From Aquabacterium parvum (GTDB lineage Bacteria; Pseudomonadota; Gammaproteobacteria; Burkholderiales; Burkholderiaceae_C), in NCBI RefSeq assembly GCF_001447195.1, contig NZ_LFRI01000045.1, positions 1 through 64,000 of the forward strand: a stretch of 64,000 bases of DNA, in the 5' to 3' direction. Below the pieces are notes generated by a model, which had not been told where the DNA came from, ran no database searches, and was given only the letters and a program-made list of their open reading frames with translations. The translations under genes and the position numbers were made by a program. Positions 52,908-64,000 of the stretch are shown piece by piece; position 1 is the stretch's first letter; the number at the start of each line of letters is the position of its first letter.

Positions 52908-54113
52908 ATGACCCATGCTCGCGCTTGTCTCGCCTCCTGGTTTGCCTTGGTCGCTGGGGGGGCTCCTGCCATCTCGCTGGCGCAATCGGCGATGACGCCC
53001 GTTGCAACGGTGCAGTCGACCTTGCCTCGCGTGGTGCGTGAGGCTGCGGCCTGTGCCCGCATCGCCGATGCCACCGAGCGATTGGCTTGCTACGACGATT
53101 GGGCGGCTTCCCAGCCTGCTGCAGCCGCGGTGGCCGTCAAGCCTGACGACGCGAGCAACGTGCCTGCCCTGCCTGCAACGCCCAACGACAGCACGCCAGC
53201 AGGGCAGGGGCTCAAGTTGGCCAAAGAGGTGCAGGCCGAATCGGTTGATGGCTGCCACAACCCCGCTCGCACGGAGTTGTCCCGCTTCTGGGAGTTGGAG
53301 GACGGCAGCGACTGCGGCACCTTTCGCATGCGTGGCTATCGCCCTTTGACCGCCTCGTTCGCGATGGCCGATTACGTGAATCGACAGCCCACTTCGAGCT
53401 CGGAGGGGCGCTCGGCGTCTTCCCCCACGGCCTACCGTCAGGCCGAGAACCGCATCCAGCTCTCGGTGCGCACCAAGCTGGCGCAAGGGCTGCTGGTGCA
53501 CGGTGAGGGCGAGCGGCGTGACTCGCTCTGGTTCGCCTATTCCCAACAGTCCTACTGGCAGCTGTTCACGGGGCGCATCTCCAGGCCATTTCGCACGACC
53601 GACCACGAACCCGAGGTCATCTACGTCTACCCCAATGACATCCGGCTGCCCGGTGGCTGGCGCTGGCGCATGACGGGTGTGGGCCTGGTGCACCAGTCCA
53701 ACGGGCAGTCCTTGCCACTCTCCCGCAGCTGGAACCGGATTTACGCCTTGGCCGCCATCGAGTTGGGCAACCGCTGGCAGTTGCAGGCCAAGGTCTGGCG
53801 CCGCGTGCGCGAGTCGCACGAGAACGACGACAACCCGGGCATCGCCAACCACATCGGACGGGCCGAGTTCAAGGCTGCGTGGAACGTGAATTCCGATCAC
53901 ACGCTTGCGCTCACCGTTCGTCACAGCCTGACAGACACCGCACGGGGGTCGTACCGGCTGGAGTGGCTGCGGACCTTGGGCGACTACCGCTTTGGCCACA
54001 AAAGCAACTTGCGCCTGCACACCCAGGTCTTCAGCGGCTATGGCGACAGCCTGATCGATTTCAACCGTCGGCGCACGGTGTTCAGCGTCGGTTTCTCGCT
54101 GCTCGATTTCTGA
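52908..54113 (+). CDS. pldA: Outer membrane phospholipase A with an N-terminal extension
   Basis: A 401-residue protein. A signal peptide (ATG at 52908) is followed by a short region with CARIADATERLACYDDW (about 43-59), a motif also found in other envelope proteins. An Ala/Pro linker (about 60-105) and a 12-strand barrel with the OMPLA signatures come next. GLVHQSNGQ holds the catalytic His and Ser (about 263-271), and SWNRIY holds the Asn. These hydrolyse acyl chains from phospholipids when the outer membrane is disturbed. E. coli PldA is about 289 residues, so the extra 100 are N-terminal. It is convergent to the M48 gene. Confidence 0.92.
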   Translation: MTHARACLASWFALVAGGAPAISLAQSAMTPVATVQSTLPRVVREAAACARIADATERLACYDDWAASQPAAAAVAVKPDDASNVPALPATPNDSTPAGQGLKLAKEVQAESVDGCHNPARTELSRFWELEDGSDCGTFRMRGYRPLTASFAMADYVNRQPTSSSEGRSASSPTAYRQAENRIQLSVRTKLAQGLLVHGEGERRDSLWFAYSQQSYWQLFTGRISRPFRTTDHEPEVIYVYPNDIRLPGGWRWRMTGVGLVHQSNGQSLPLSRSWNRIYALAAIELGNRWQLQAKVWRRVRESHENDDNPGIANHIGRAEFKAAWNVNSDHTLALTVRHSLTDTARGSYRLEWLRTLGDYRFGHKSNLRLHTQVFSGYGDSLIDFNRRRTVFSVGFSLLDF

Positions 54114-54131
54114 CGGACTCGCCAGCGCGTG

Positions 54132-55691
54132 TCAACGCACGGTTTTGACCCGCTGACCGGCCGTCGGCGCGGAGCTCACACCGCCTGAGCCCTTCTCGCC
54201 ATAAGCGCTGTTCATCAGCTTGAGCCGGGCTTCTGCCTGCGGGTCCATGCCCTCGAGGGCAGATTGGCGGACCAGTTCGGCGAAGCCACCCTTGGGCATG
54301 GCCACGGTGCGGATCACCCAGGGTTGGGCGGCTTTGCGATCGGCCGGGGTGAGCTCGCGAAAGCTGTTCTCGGCCTCCTGCAGGCCGGGCAGGGCGCGCT
54401 GCAGCGCCTGGGCGCTCTGGCCAGCGTAGCGCAGCAGGTAGCGTTTGCCGGCGGGGCCATCGGCCACGGTCAGCATCACGTTGGCGGACTGGCCCTGGGC
54501 GTTGCGCAGGGTGCCGGCGAAATGCGTGGCCTGCAGACCGTGCAACTGGCGTTTTTCGGTGCGCCCCTCGATGCGGTTCTGGTCGGCCTTGAGCAACTGG
54601 CGGATCAGCGTTTCGTGGCCCATGCCCTTGGCCTGCTCGGGCAGCAGTTTGACGATCAGCCCGGCGTCACCCGCCTCGTTGATCACGCTGATGGCGTCCG
54701 ATCCGTTGGCGATGCGCCAACCCTGTGGGGCGCTCAGGGCCAGGCCCAGGGGCTCGTGGTAGAAGTTGCGGCCTCGCACCACGCCTTGCTCGCGGCTATC
54801 GCCGAAGGTCATGCCGTCGATGGCCTGCAGGTAGCGCTCGCGGCCGTCGTCGACGTAGCGGCCCTGATAGAGCGTCGCGTTGGCGCGGATCTCGGCCAGG
54901 CGCTGCTCGTTGCTGGGGTGCGAGGCCAGCCAATTGCCACCGCTTTGCACGGGCTTGCCGGCCGCGCGCGCGGCCTCTGCGGCCAGTTGCTCCTGATTCT
55001 TGAGCAGAGCGATCACGTCGATCATGTTGCGCGGGTCGTACTGTGTGCGCGAGAGGTACTCGGCGCCCAGGCGGTCGGCTTGCGACTCCTGCTCGCGGCT
55101 GTAGGACGCCACGTAGCCCGCCGCCGCCGTTTGCGACATTTGGCCCGCGATGTCGGTGGCGCCACGCAGCCCCTGGCTTTCGAGCACCGCCCCCAATATG
55201 GTGGCAGCCAGCACCCCGAAGCCGGCGTTTTGCTGTCGGGTGGCGCGCTGGGCGCCATGGCGGGCCGTCACGTGGCCGATCTCGTGCCCGATGACGCCCG
55301 CGAGTTCGGCCTCGCTGTCGAGGTAGGCCATGATGCCGCGCGTGACGTAGATGTAGCCTCCTGGCAGCGCGAAGGCATTGATCTCGGGGCTGTCGAGCAC
55401 GGTGAAGGTCCACTGCAGGTGGGCGCGGTGAGACTCGGCCGCCAGCTTTTGCCCCACGCCGTTGACGTAGGCCTGCAACTTGGGGTTGTCGTAGATGCCT
55501 TCGTCCTGGATCACCTGCTTGTGCGCCTTGGCGCCTTCGGCGATCTCGGTGGGCTCGTCCATCACGGAGCGCTCGGCTTCACCCGTGACGGGGTTGACGA
55601 CGGTGGTGCCGCAGGCGCTCAGGCCCAGCAGGGCGGCGATCGCGAGGCCGCCGAGCAGGTGGCGGGCAAGGGTGTGGGTGGTTGGTGTCAT
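54132..55691 (-). CDS. M48-family metalloprotease lipoprotein (BepA-like)
   Basis: A 519-residue protein with signal peptide and lipobox (LSA-C near residue 25). The zinc protease domain has [15 protein letters not shown] (about 133-147) as HExxH and a downstream glutamate region near 190. The C-terminal half (about 290-490) is a repeat-like region, partner of the protease in BepA/YfgC, where it forms TPR modules; I do not see clean TPRs. BepA aids outer membrane protein assembly and degrades misfolded LptD/BamA. The ATG at 55691 is chosen because the frame to 55835 lacks a signal. It is divergent to mutS, overlapping its leader. Confidence 0.9.
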   Translation of the reverse strand: MTPTTHTLARHLLGGLAIAALLGLSACGTTVVNPVTGEAERSVMDEPTEIAEGAKAHKQVIQDEGIYDNPKLQAYVNGVGQKLAAESHRAHLQWTFTVLDSPEINAFALPGGYIYVTRGIMAYLDSEAELAGVIGHEIGHVTARHGAQRATRQQNAGFGVLAATILGAVLESQGLRGATDIAGQMSQTAAAGYVASYSREQESQADRLGAEYLSRTQYDPRNMIDVIALLKNQEQLAAEAARAAGKPVQSGGNWLASHPSNEQRLAEIRANATLYQGRYVDDGRERYLQAIDGMTFGDSREQGVVRGRNFYHEPLGLALSAPQGWRIANGSDAISVINEAGDAGLIVKLLPEQAKGMGHETLIRQLLKADQNRIEGRTEKRQLHGLQATHFAGTLRNAQGQSANVMLTVADGPAGKRYLLRYAGQSAQALQRALPGLQEAENSFRELTPADRKAAQPWVIRTVAMPKGGFAELVRQSALEGMDPQAEARLKLMNSAYGEKGSGGVSSAPTAGQRVKTVR

Positions 55692-55813
55692 GTCTGGTCG
55701 GGGCTGCCAGGGTGATTTTGCCTGGGTCTGGCCGGCGCACGTGGTCCCGGCGGTGGTCGAGCCCGACCGGTACACTCTCGCCCCTGGGCTGCCCAGGCGC
55801 CCCCGCAACACCC

Positions 55814-58534
55814 ATGGACACCGCACGCACCCCATCCGCTCCGAGTGACTACGCCGGCCACACGCCGATGATGCAGCAGTACCTGCGCATCAAAGCGGAG
55901 CACCCTGAAACGCTCGTCTTCTACCGGATGGGCGATTTTTACGAGCTCTTTTTCGACGACGCCCGCAAGGCCAACCGCCTCATCGACATCACCCTGACCG
56001 TGCGTGGTCAGTCCAACGGCGAGCCCGTGGTGATGGCCGGGGTGCCGGTGCACGCGGTCGAGACCTACCTGGCCAAGCTGATCCGCCTGGGCGAGTCGGT
56101 TGCCATCTGCGAACAGGTCGGAGAGGTTGGCGCCAGCAAGGGGCCGGTCGAGCGCAAGGTGGTGCGCGTGGTCACCCCGGGCACGCTGATCGACACCGAG
56201 CTGCTGTCCGAGCGCGCCGACGCGCTGCTGCTGGCCGTGGTCATGGACAAGCGTGGCCGCCATGCCGAAGACAAGGTGCCTTGCGCCCTGGCCTGGCTGG
56301 GCCTGTCCAGCGGCAAGCTGGGCCTGACCGAGTGCAGCACGGCAGAACTCGCTGGCTGGCTGGCCCGCCTGCAGCCCGCCGAGATCCTCTACGACCGCGA
56401 ACGCGTGCCGCCGGCCATCGCCGCCATGCTGAGCGCTTCGCAACGCGGCATCGCCCTGACCAGCCGCCCGACCTGGCAGTTCGACCCCGGCCTGGGCCTG
56501 CGCAAGCTGTGCGAGCAGCTGAAGGTGCAGCACCTGCAGAGCTGGGACGCGCAAGAGATGTCGCTGGCGCACGCGGCTGGCGCCGCGCTGCTGAGCTACG
56601 CCGAGCACACGCAGGGCAGGGCGCTGGCCCACGTGGCCTCGCTGGAGGTGCCGCGCAGCTCCGAGCTGCTCGACCTGCCGCCCGCCACCTTGCGCAACCT
56701 GGAGTTGGTGCAGACCCTGCGTGGCGAAGACTCGCCCACGCTGCTCTCGCTGATCGACACCTGCCGCACCGGCATGGGCAGCCGCGGCCTGCGCCAGTGG
56801 CTGACCCAGCCGCTGCGAGATCGCGCCGTCGCCCGCGCCCGCCACGACGCCATCGCCACGCTGCTGTCGCCTGCCGAAACCTCGCAAGGCTTCGACGCCA
56901 TCCGCGAGGCGCTGCGCCAGATGAGCGATGTCGAGCGCATCAACGCCCGCATCGCGCTGCGCCAGGTGCGCCCGCGTGAACTCGCCGGCCTGCGCGACAC
57001 CCTTCTGGGCCTGCCCGCGCTGCTGAGCAACGTGCCCGATGAAGGCGTGCTGCTGCAACAGGTGCGCTCGGCCCTGTCGCCCGATGCGGCCGTGGCCCGG
57101 CGCCTGCAGGCCACGCTGCTGGAAACACCGGCCGTGCTGCTGCGCGACGGCGGTGTCATCGCGGATGGCTTCGACGCCGACCTGGACGAGTTGCGCGCCA
57201 TCTCGCTGAACTGCGACGCCTTCCTGCTCGACCTCGAAGCCCGCGAGCGCGCCCGCACCAACATCTCGAACCTGCGCGTGCAGTTCAACAAGGTGCATGG
57301 CTTCTACATCGAGGTCACCCAATCGCACGCCGACAAGGTGCCGCTTGATTACCAGCGCCGTCAGACGCTGAAAAACGCCGAGCGCTACATCACGCCCGAG
57401 CTCAAAGCCTTCGAGGACAAGGCCCTGTCGGCGCAAGAGCGCGCCCTGGCCCGTGAAAAAGCCATCTTCGAAGGCCTGATCGACTTCCTGCAGGACCACA
57501 TCGCCACGCTCGGCGCCCTGGCCCGCGCCCTGTCCACGCTGGACGCCCTGGCCGCGCTGGCCGAGCGCGCGTCCACGCTGCGCTGGAGCCGTCCTGAGTT
57601 CGTGCCCCACCCGTGCATCGAGATCGAGCAGGGGCGCCACCCGGTGGTCGAGGCCCGCCTGATGGAGACCAGCGGCGCTGCCTTCATCCCCAACGATTGC
57701 CGGCTGGACACCAAGCGCCGCATGATGGTCGTCACCGGCCCGAACATGGGCGGTAAATCGACCTTCATGCGCCAGGTGGCGCTGATCGCCTTGCTGGCGG
57801 CCATGGGCTCCTACGTGCCGGCCACCGCCTGCCGCCTGGGCCCGATGGACGCCATCCACACCCGCATCGGCGCGGCCGACGACCTGGCCAACGCCCAGTC
57901 GACCTTCATGCTGGAGATGACCGAGGCCGCCGCCATCATCCACGCCGCCACCGAGCATTCGCTGGTGCTGATGGACGAGATCGGGCGGGGCACTTCCACC
58001 TTCGACGGCCTGGCCCTGGCCGGCGCCATCGCCGGGCACCTGCACGACCGCAACCAGGCTTTCACGCTGTTCGCCACCCACTACTTCGAGCTGACCCGCC
58101 TGCCCGAGCGCCACCCGCGCGCGCTCAATGTGCACGTGGGCGTGGCCGAATCGGGCGACGACATCGTCTTCCTGCACGAGTTGCAGCACGGCCCGGCCAG
58201 CCGCAGCTATGGGGTGCAGGTGGCGCGGCTTGCGGGCATGCCCCATTCGCTGATTCGCCAGGCCCGTGCCACACTGGAATCGTTGGAGGCCCAGCAGCGC
58301 GACTCTGAACAGCAGATCGATCTCTTTGCCGACGTGGGTGCCCCGGCCGGTGGCGTTGACCTCGAGCAGTTGGCCGAAGGTGCCCGCCAGTCTGCCGGGG
58401 CCACCTGCGTCGAAGCCCTGACCCCGACCGAAGCCCAGGCACTGAACCTGCTTGCCGCCATCGACCCCGACGCGCTCACCCCGCGCGAGGCCCTGGACGC
58501 CCTGTACAAACTCAAATCGGTGATTTCGTCATGA
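55814..58534 (+). CDS. mutS: DNA mismatch repair protein MutS
   Basis: A 906-residue protein. The mismatch-binding N-terminus has [15 protein letters not shown] (about 36-50, Phe and Glu for mismatch contact). The ATPase has [13 protein letters not shown] (about 644), [14 protein letters not shown] (about 718) and [11 protein letters not shown] (about 757), as in MutS. The C-terminal clamp/tetramer region is present. The ATG at 55814 gives the family start. The stop overlaps the ATG of the following Anbu gene (ATGA). Confidence 0.97.
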   Translation: MDTARTPSAPSDYAGHTPMMQQYLRIKAEHPETLVFYRMGDFYELFFDDARKANRLIDITLTVRGQSNGEPVVMAGVPVHAVETYLAKLIRLGESVAICEQVGEVGASKGPVERKVVRVVTPGTLIDTELLSERADALLLAVVMDKRGRHAEDKVPCALAWLGLSSGKLGLTECSTAELAGWLARLQPAEILYDRERVPPAIAAMLSASQRGIALTSRPTWQFDPGLGLRKLCEQLKVQHLQSWDAQEMSLAHAAGAALLSYAEHTQGRALAHVASLEVPRSSELLDLPPATLRNLELVQTLRGEDSPTLLSLIDTCRTGMGSRGLRQWLTQPLRDRAVARARHDAIATLLSPAETSQGFDAIREALRQMSDVERINARIALRQVRPRELAGLRDTLLGLPALLSNVPDEGVLLQQVRSALSPDAAVARRLQATLLETPAVLLRDGGVIADGFDADLDELRAISLNCDAFLLDLEARERARTNISNLRVQFNKVHGFYIEVTQSHADKVPLDYQRRQTLKNAERYITPELKAFEDKALSAQERALAREKAIFEGLIDFLQDHIATLGALARALSTLDALAALAERASTLRWSRPEFVPHPCIEIEQGRHPVVEARLMETSGAAFIPNDCRLDTKRRMMVVTGPNMGGKSTFMRQVALIALLAAMGSYVPATACRLGPMDAIHTRIGAADDLANAQSTFMLEMTEAAAIIHAATEHSLVLMDEIGRGTSTFDGLALAGAIAGHLHDRNQAFTLFATHYFELTRLPERHPRALNVHVGVAESGDDIVFLHELQHGPASRSYGVQVARLAGMPHSLIRQARATLESLEAQQRDSEQQIDLFADVGAPAGGVDLEQLAEGARQSAGATCVEALTPTEAQALNLLAAIDPDALTPREALDALYKLKSVISS

Positions 58535-59358
58535 CCTACTGCGTTGCCATGCGCCTGGAAGCGGGCCTGGTTTTTCTGTCCGACTCCCGCACCAACGCGG
58601 GCATGGACCAGATCAGCACCTTCCGCAAGATGACCGTCTACGAGAAGGCTGGCGATCGCGTCATCGTCATGCTCTCGGCTGGCAACTTGGCCATCACGCA
58701 GGCGGTCAAGCAGCTGGTGGCCAACGAGACCATCGAAGGCTCGGACGGCGAGCCCTGCACCATCTGGACAGCGACGTGCCTGTTCGACGTGGCCCGCATC
58801 GTCGGCAGTTGCGTGCGCAAGGTGCATGCGCGTGACGCAGCCGCGCTCAAGCAGCATGGCATCGACTTCAACTGCAGCCTCATCGTCGGTGGCCAGATCG
58901 GCAACGAGACCATGCGCCTGTTCAACGTCTACGCTGCCGGCAACTTCGTCGAAGCTGGCATCGATGGCGTGTGCTATTTCCAGATCGGCGAGTCCAAGTA
59001 CGGCAAGCCCGTGATCGACCGTGTCATCACGCCTCAGACACCGCTGGAAGAAGCTGCCAAGTGCGCCTTGATCTCGATGGACTCGACGCTCAAGTCCAAC
59101 CTGTCGGTCGGACTGCCTTTGGACATGCTGGTGTACGAAGCTGGCGCGCTCAAGGTGGACAAGCTCATCCACATCGACGAGTCGAATCCGTACTTCCGCA
59201 TGATTCGCTCGACCTGGGGACAGCGCCTTCGCCAGGTGTTCGACTCCATCCCGGAGCCCAGCTGGAACGCCGACCAGGCCGATCTGCACCTGCCGTCTGC
59301 GGCCAGTCAGGCTCAGGCCATGAACCCCTTGAGCAAGATCAGCGCGCCGAACGGCTGA
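58531..59358 (+). CDS. Anbu, bacterial proteasome-like peptidase
   Basis: A 275-residue Ntn-hydrolase of the Anbu (ancestral beta subunit) family. Thr2 becomes the N-terminal nucleophile once Met1 is removed. The proteasome pattern of SDSRTNAG with its Asp (about 17), a Lys at about 33 (FRKMT) and a downstream Ser/Gly region (SLIVGGQIG) is present. Anbu forms open helical rings, and its physiological substrates are not known. In many genomes it sits with an ATP-grasp, alpha-E and transglutaminase-like set; here it is alone, overlapping mutS by 4 bases. Translational coupling to mutS is likely. Confidence 0.93.
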   Translation: MTYCVAMRLEAGLVFLSDSRTNAGMDQISTFRKMTVYEKAGDRVIVMLSAGNLAITQAVKQLVANETIEGSDGEPCTIWTATCLFDVARIVGSCVRKVHARDAAALKQHGIDFNCSLIVGGQIGNETMRLFNVYAAGNFVEAGIDGVCYFQIGESKYGKPVIDRVITPQTPLEEAAKCALISMDSTLKSNLSVGLPLDMLVYEAGALKVDKLIHIDESNPYFRMIRSTWGQRLRQVFDSIPEPSWNADQADLHLPSAASQAQAMNPLSKISAPNG

Positions 59359-59412
59359 TGGCGGCTGGCTGAGTGCGGGCGCGCTGGTGCGTTCTGACGC
59401 GCAGCCCGGCGC

Positions 59413-60210
59413 TCAACCTTGCTTTAGCAGCGCCTCGGCTTCGCGGTCGAGCTGCTCGATGCACTCGGCCATGGCGGCGTGGCAACGCTGCATGAGTTCA
59501 GGCACGTCGTCGGCCGTCATGCCCGTGGTCGGGATCGGGGGCAAGGTGCGCATCACCACGGCGCCGCCCACCCAGCGGTTCAGGTTCATGGTGCGGGTGT
59601 AGTTGTTGGCACACACCGGCACGACGGGCACCCCGGCGTTGATCGCCATCAAGAAGGCCCCCTTCTTGAACGGGCCCAGGCCCTTGCCGTGGCCGCGCGT
59701 GCCTTCGGCAAACACCCACAGCGACATGTCCTTGTGCTGAAGCGTGTCGGTGGTGGTTTCCATGGCGCGGCGGGCCTGCACGGCGTTGCCGCGGTCAACC
59801 AGCACGTTGCCGGCCAGCCAGTACAGTTGGCCGAACAGAGGCAGCCACTTCAGGCTGGTCTTGCCCAGGCTCACCGTGCGAACGGGCACCACCTGGCCGA
59901 AGACGAACAGGTCGTGGTTGGAGATGTGGTTGGCGACAATGATGGCTGGGCGCTGGTGGTTCAGCACGCCGTCGGCTTCGATGCGCTGGCGCAATCCCAT
60001 GATGCGCAAGGCCGGTATACCGTAGACCCGCGCACACAGGCGGCTGTTGTCCGGGTTGAAGGGGCGACACAGGCCGATCAGCAGGCCGATCACGCTGGCG
60101 ATCACGAAGTGCACGGCCAGCAGGAGAATGCGCAGCAGGGACAGCAAGGGGGCTCCCGGGCAGGTCAGGGCGCTCTCGCGCCCGTCAACGGTGACAAAGC
60201 GCCGGATCAT
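59413..60210 (-). CDS. plsC: 1-acyl-sn-glycerol-3-phosphate acyltransferase (PlsC)
   Basis: A 265-residue inner-membrane acyltransferase of the PlsC family, which makes phosphatidic acid from lysophosphatidate. An N-terminal membrane segment (about 24-46) is followed by the HxxxxD motif HISNHD (about 94-99) and FAEGTRGHGKGLGPFKKG (about 166-183), the glycerol-phosphate binding part. VPVVPVC near 192-198 follows. It is in the opposite direction to pyrG across about 110 bases and convergent to Anbu. Confidence 0.93.
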   Translation of the reverse strand: MIRRFVTVDGRESALTCPGAPLLSLLRILLLAVHFVIASVIGLLIGLCRPFNPDNSRLCARVYGIPALRIMGLRQRIEADGVLNHQRPAIIVANHISNHDLFVFGQVVPVRTVSLGKTSLKWLPLFGQLYWLAGNVLVDRGNAVQARRAMETTTDTLQHKDMSLWVFAEGTRGHGKGLGPFKKGAFLMAINAGVPVVPVCANNYTRTMNLNRWVGGAVVMRTLPPIPTTGMTADDVPELMQRCHAAMAECIEQLDREAEALLKQG

Positions 60211-60222
60211 ACGCCCGCATGA

Positions 60223-61974
<1,752 letters not shown>

Positions 61975-62001
61975 CCTGATCGAGAACCAAGGATTGAAGC
62001 C

Positions 62002-62856
62002 ATGAAGCTCTGCGGATTCGACGTCGGCCTTGAGCACCCCTTCTTCCTGATCGCCGGCACCTGCTCCATCGAGAGCCTGGAGTTGTCGCTCGAGGTGGCG
62101 GGGCGCCTTCAGGAGGCTTGCAAGCCCCTGGGCATCCCGCTGATCTACAAGGGCTCCTTCGACAAGGCCAACCGGTCCTCGGGCACCACCGCCCGTGGCC
62201 TGGGGCTCGACAAGGGCCTGCAGATCCTCGACGAGGTGCGCCGCCAGACCGGCCTGCCGGTGCTGACCGATGTGCACGACGAATCGCAGGTGGCCGAGGT
62301 CTCCAGCGTGGTCGACGTGCTGCAGACCCCGGCCTTCCTGTGCCGCCAGACCGACTTCATCCGTGCGGTGGCCAAGTCGGGCAAGCCGGTCAACATCAAG
62401 AAGGGCCAGTTCCTCGCGCCCTGGGACATGAAGAACGTCATCGACAAGGCCCGCGCTGCCGCGCAGGAGGCCGGCCTGTCGCCTGACCGATTCCTGGCCT
62501 GCGAGCGCGGTGTGAGCTTCGGCTACAACAACCTCGTGGCCGACATGACCAGCCTGGCCGAGATGCGCAAGTCCGGCGCGCCGGTGGTCTTTGACGTGAC
62601 CCACTCGGTGCAAAAGCCCGGTGGCCTGGGCGGCGCCAGCGGTGGTGCCCGCGAGATGGTGCCGGTGCTGGCGCGTGCCGGCGTGGCAGCCGGCGTGGCC
62701 GGCCTCTTCATGGAGACCCACCCCGACCCGGCCAAGGCCTGGAGCGATGGCCCCAACGCCGTGCCGCTCAAGCACATGAAGGCCTTGCTCGAAACCCTGG
62801 TCGAACTCGACCGCATCACCAAGAAGAACGGTTTCCTGGAAACCGACTTCAACTGA
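62002..62856 (+). CDS. kdsA: 3-deoxy-D-manno-octulosonate 8-phosphate synthase
   Basis: A 284-residue KDO8P synthase, condensing arabinose-5-phosphate with phosphoenolpyruvate for lipopolysaccharide. Family motifs include [12 protein letters not shown] (about 51-62), [15 protein letters not shown] near 132, [10 protein letters not shown] and [11 protein letters not shown] near 198. It follows pyrG by 27 bases and is followed by a small hairpin before eno. Confidence 0.98.
   Translation: MKLCGFDVGLEHPFFLIAGTCSIESLELSLEVAGRLQEACKPLGIPLIYKGSFDKANRSSGTTARGLGLDKGLQILDEVRRQTGLPVLTDVHDESQVAEVSSVVDVLQTPAFLCRQTDFIRAVAKSGKPVNIKKGQFLAPWDMKNVIDKARAAAQEAGLSPDRFLACERGVSFGYNNLVADMTSLAEMRKSGAPVVFDVTHSVQKPGGLGGASGGAREMVPVLARAGVAAGVAGLFMETHPDPAKAWSDGPNAVPLKHMKALLETLVELDRITKKNGFLETDFN

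Positions 62857-64000
<1,144 letters not shown>

Overview
The window looks like a chromosomal segment of a high-GC betaproteobacterium of the order Burkholderiales (Comamonadaceae or a Leptothrix/Rubrivivax/Aquabacterium-like lineage). This is inferred from high GC, the gene families, and characteristic neighbourhoods: rpsU-yqeY, pmbA//yjgA-mog, pyrG-kdsA-eno, rnm-yciO, and a PP2C/kinase fusion beside nasA. No rRNA, tRNA or CRISPR array was recognised. One candidate structured RNA was found.

Layout. (1) 1-2.5 kb: the end of an IS3-family element (OrfA N-terminus on the minus strand) abuts a lower-GC, unrecognised gene that may have lost its 5' end, followed by an unrecognised lipoprotein gene. 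(2) 2.5-14.9 kb: a purine catabolism and uptake locus. xdhA-xdhB-xdhC and an 8-oxoguanine/guanine deaminase-like gene run leftward. Divergently, a LysR regulator precedes a complete BMP-type nucleoside ABC transporter, closed by a strong terminator. (3) 15-20.5 kb: a fused indolepyruvate:ferredoxin oxidoreductase, a DUF2314 protein and a DMT permease. (4) 20.5-30 kb: a nitrate assimilation locus. It holds a nitrate transporter, a NasC-like flavoprotein, a small Tat-type exported protein with two NIT/PilJ-like repeats, NasA with a C-terminal BFD-like iron-sulfur domain, and YbiB, all leftward. A PP2C phosphatase/Ser-Thr kinase fusion lies on the opposite strand between the two leftward units. 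Good sigma-54 (-24/-12) promoters precede both leftward units, and NtrC-like dyads precede one of them. (5) 30-41.3 kb: housekeeping genes (dcd, candidate 6S-like RNA, rnm, yciO, plsY, perM-like, hda, HAD phosphatase, pcnB, folK, rpsU, yqeY). (6) 41.3-45 kb: a TakP-type TRAP transporter whose binding protein is convergent to its permeases. (7) 45-64 kb: pmbA, darP, mog, an aminoglycoside-phosphotransferase-like/SDR pair, cysE, trmJ, suhB, outer-membrane phospholipase A, an M48 lipoprotein protease, mutS, an Anbu proteasome homologue, plsC, pyrG, kdsA and a truncated enolase gene.

How parts connect. Two molybdoenzymes (XDH and NasA) share the window with mog, which makes their cofactor. Purine uptake and oxidation and nitrate assimilation are both nitrogen-scavenging functions, and the sigma-54 signals fit nitrogen control. 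The least-understood assembly is in the nitrate locus: an exported tandem NIT-like protein with no output domain, a membrane-anchored kinase/phosphatase fusion and the nucleic-acid-binding YbiB. Function there is inference from context. Operon structure, promoters and the RNA were read by eye; no search or folding program was run.
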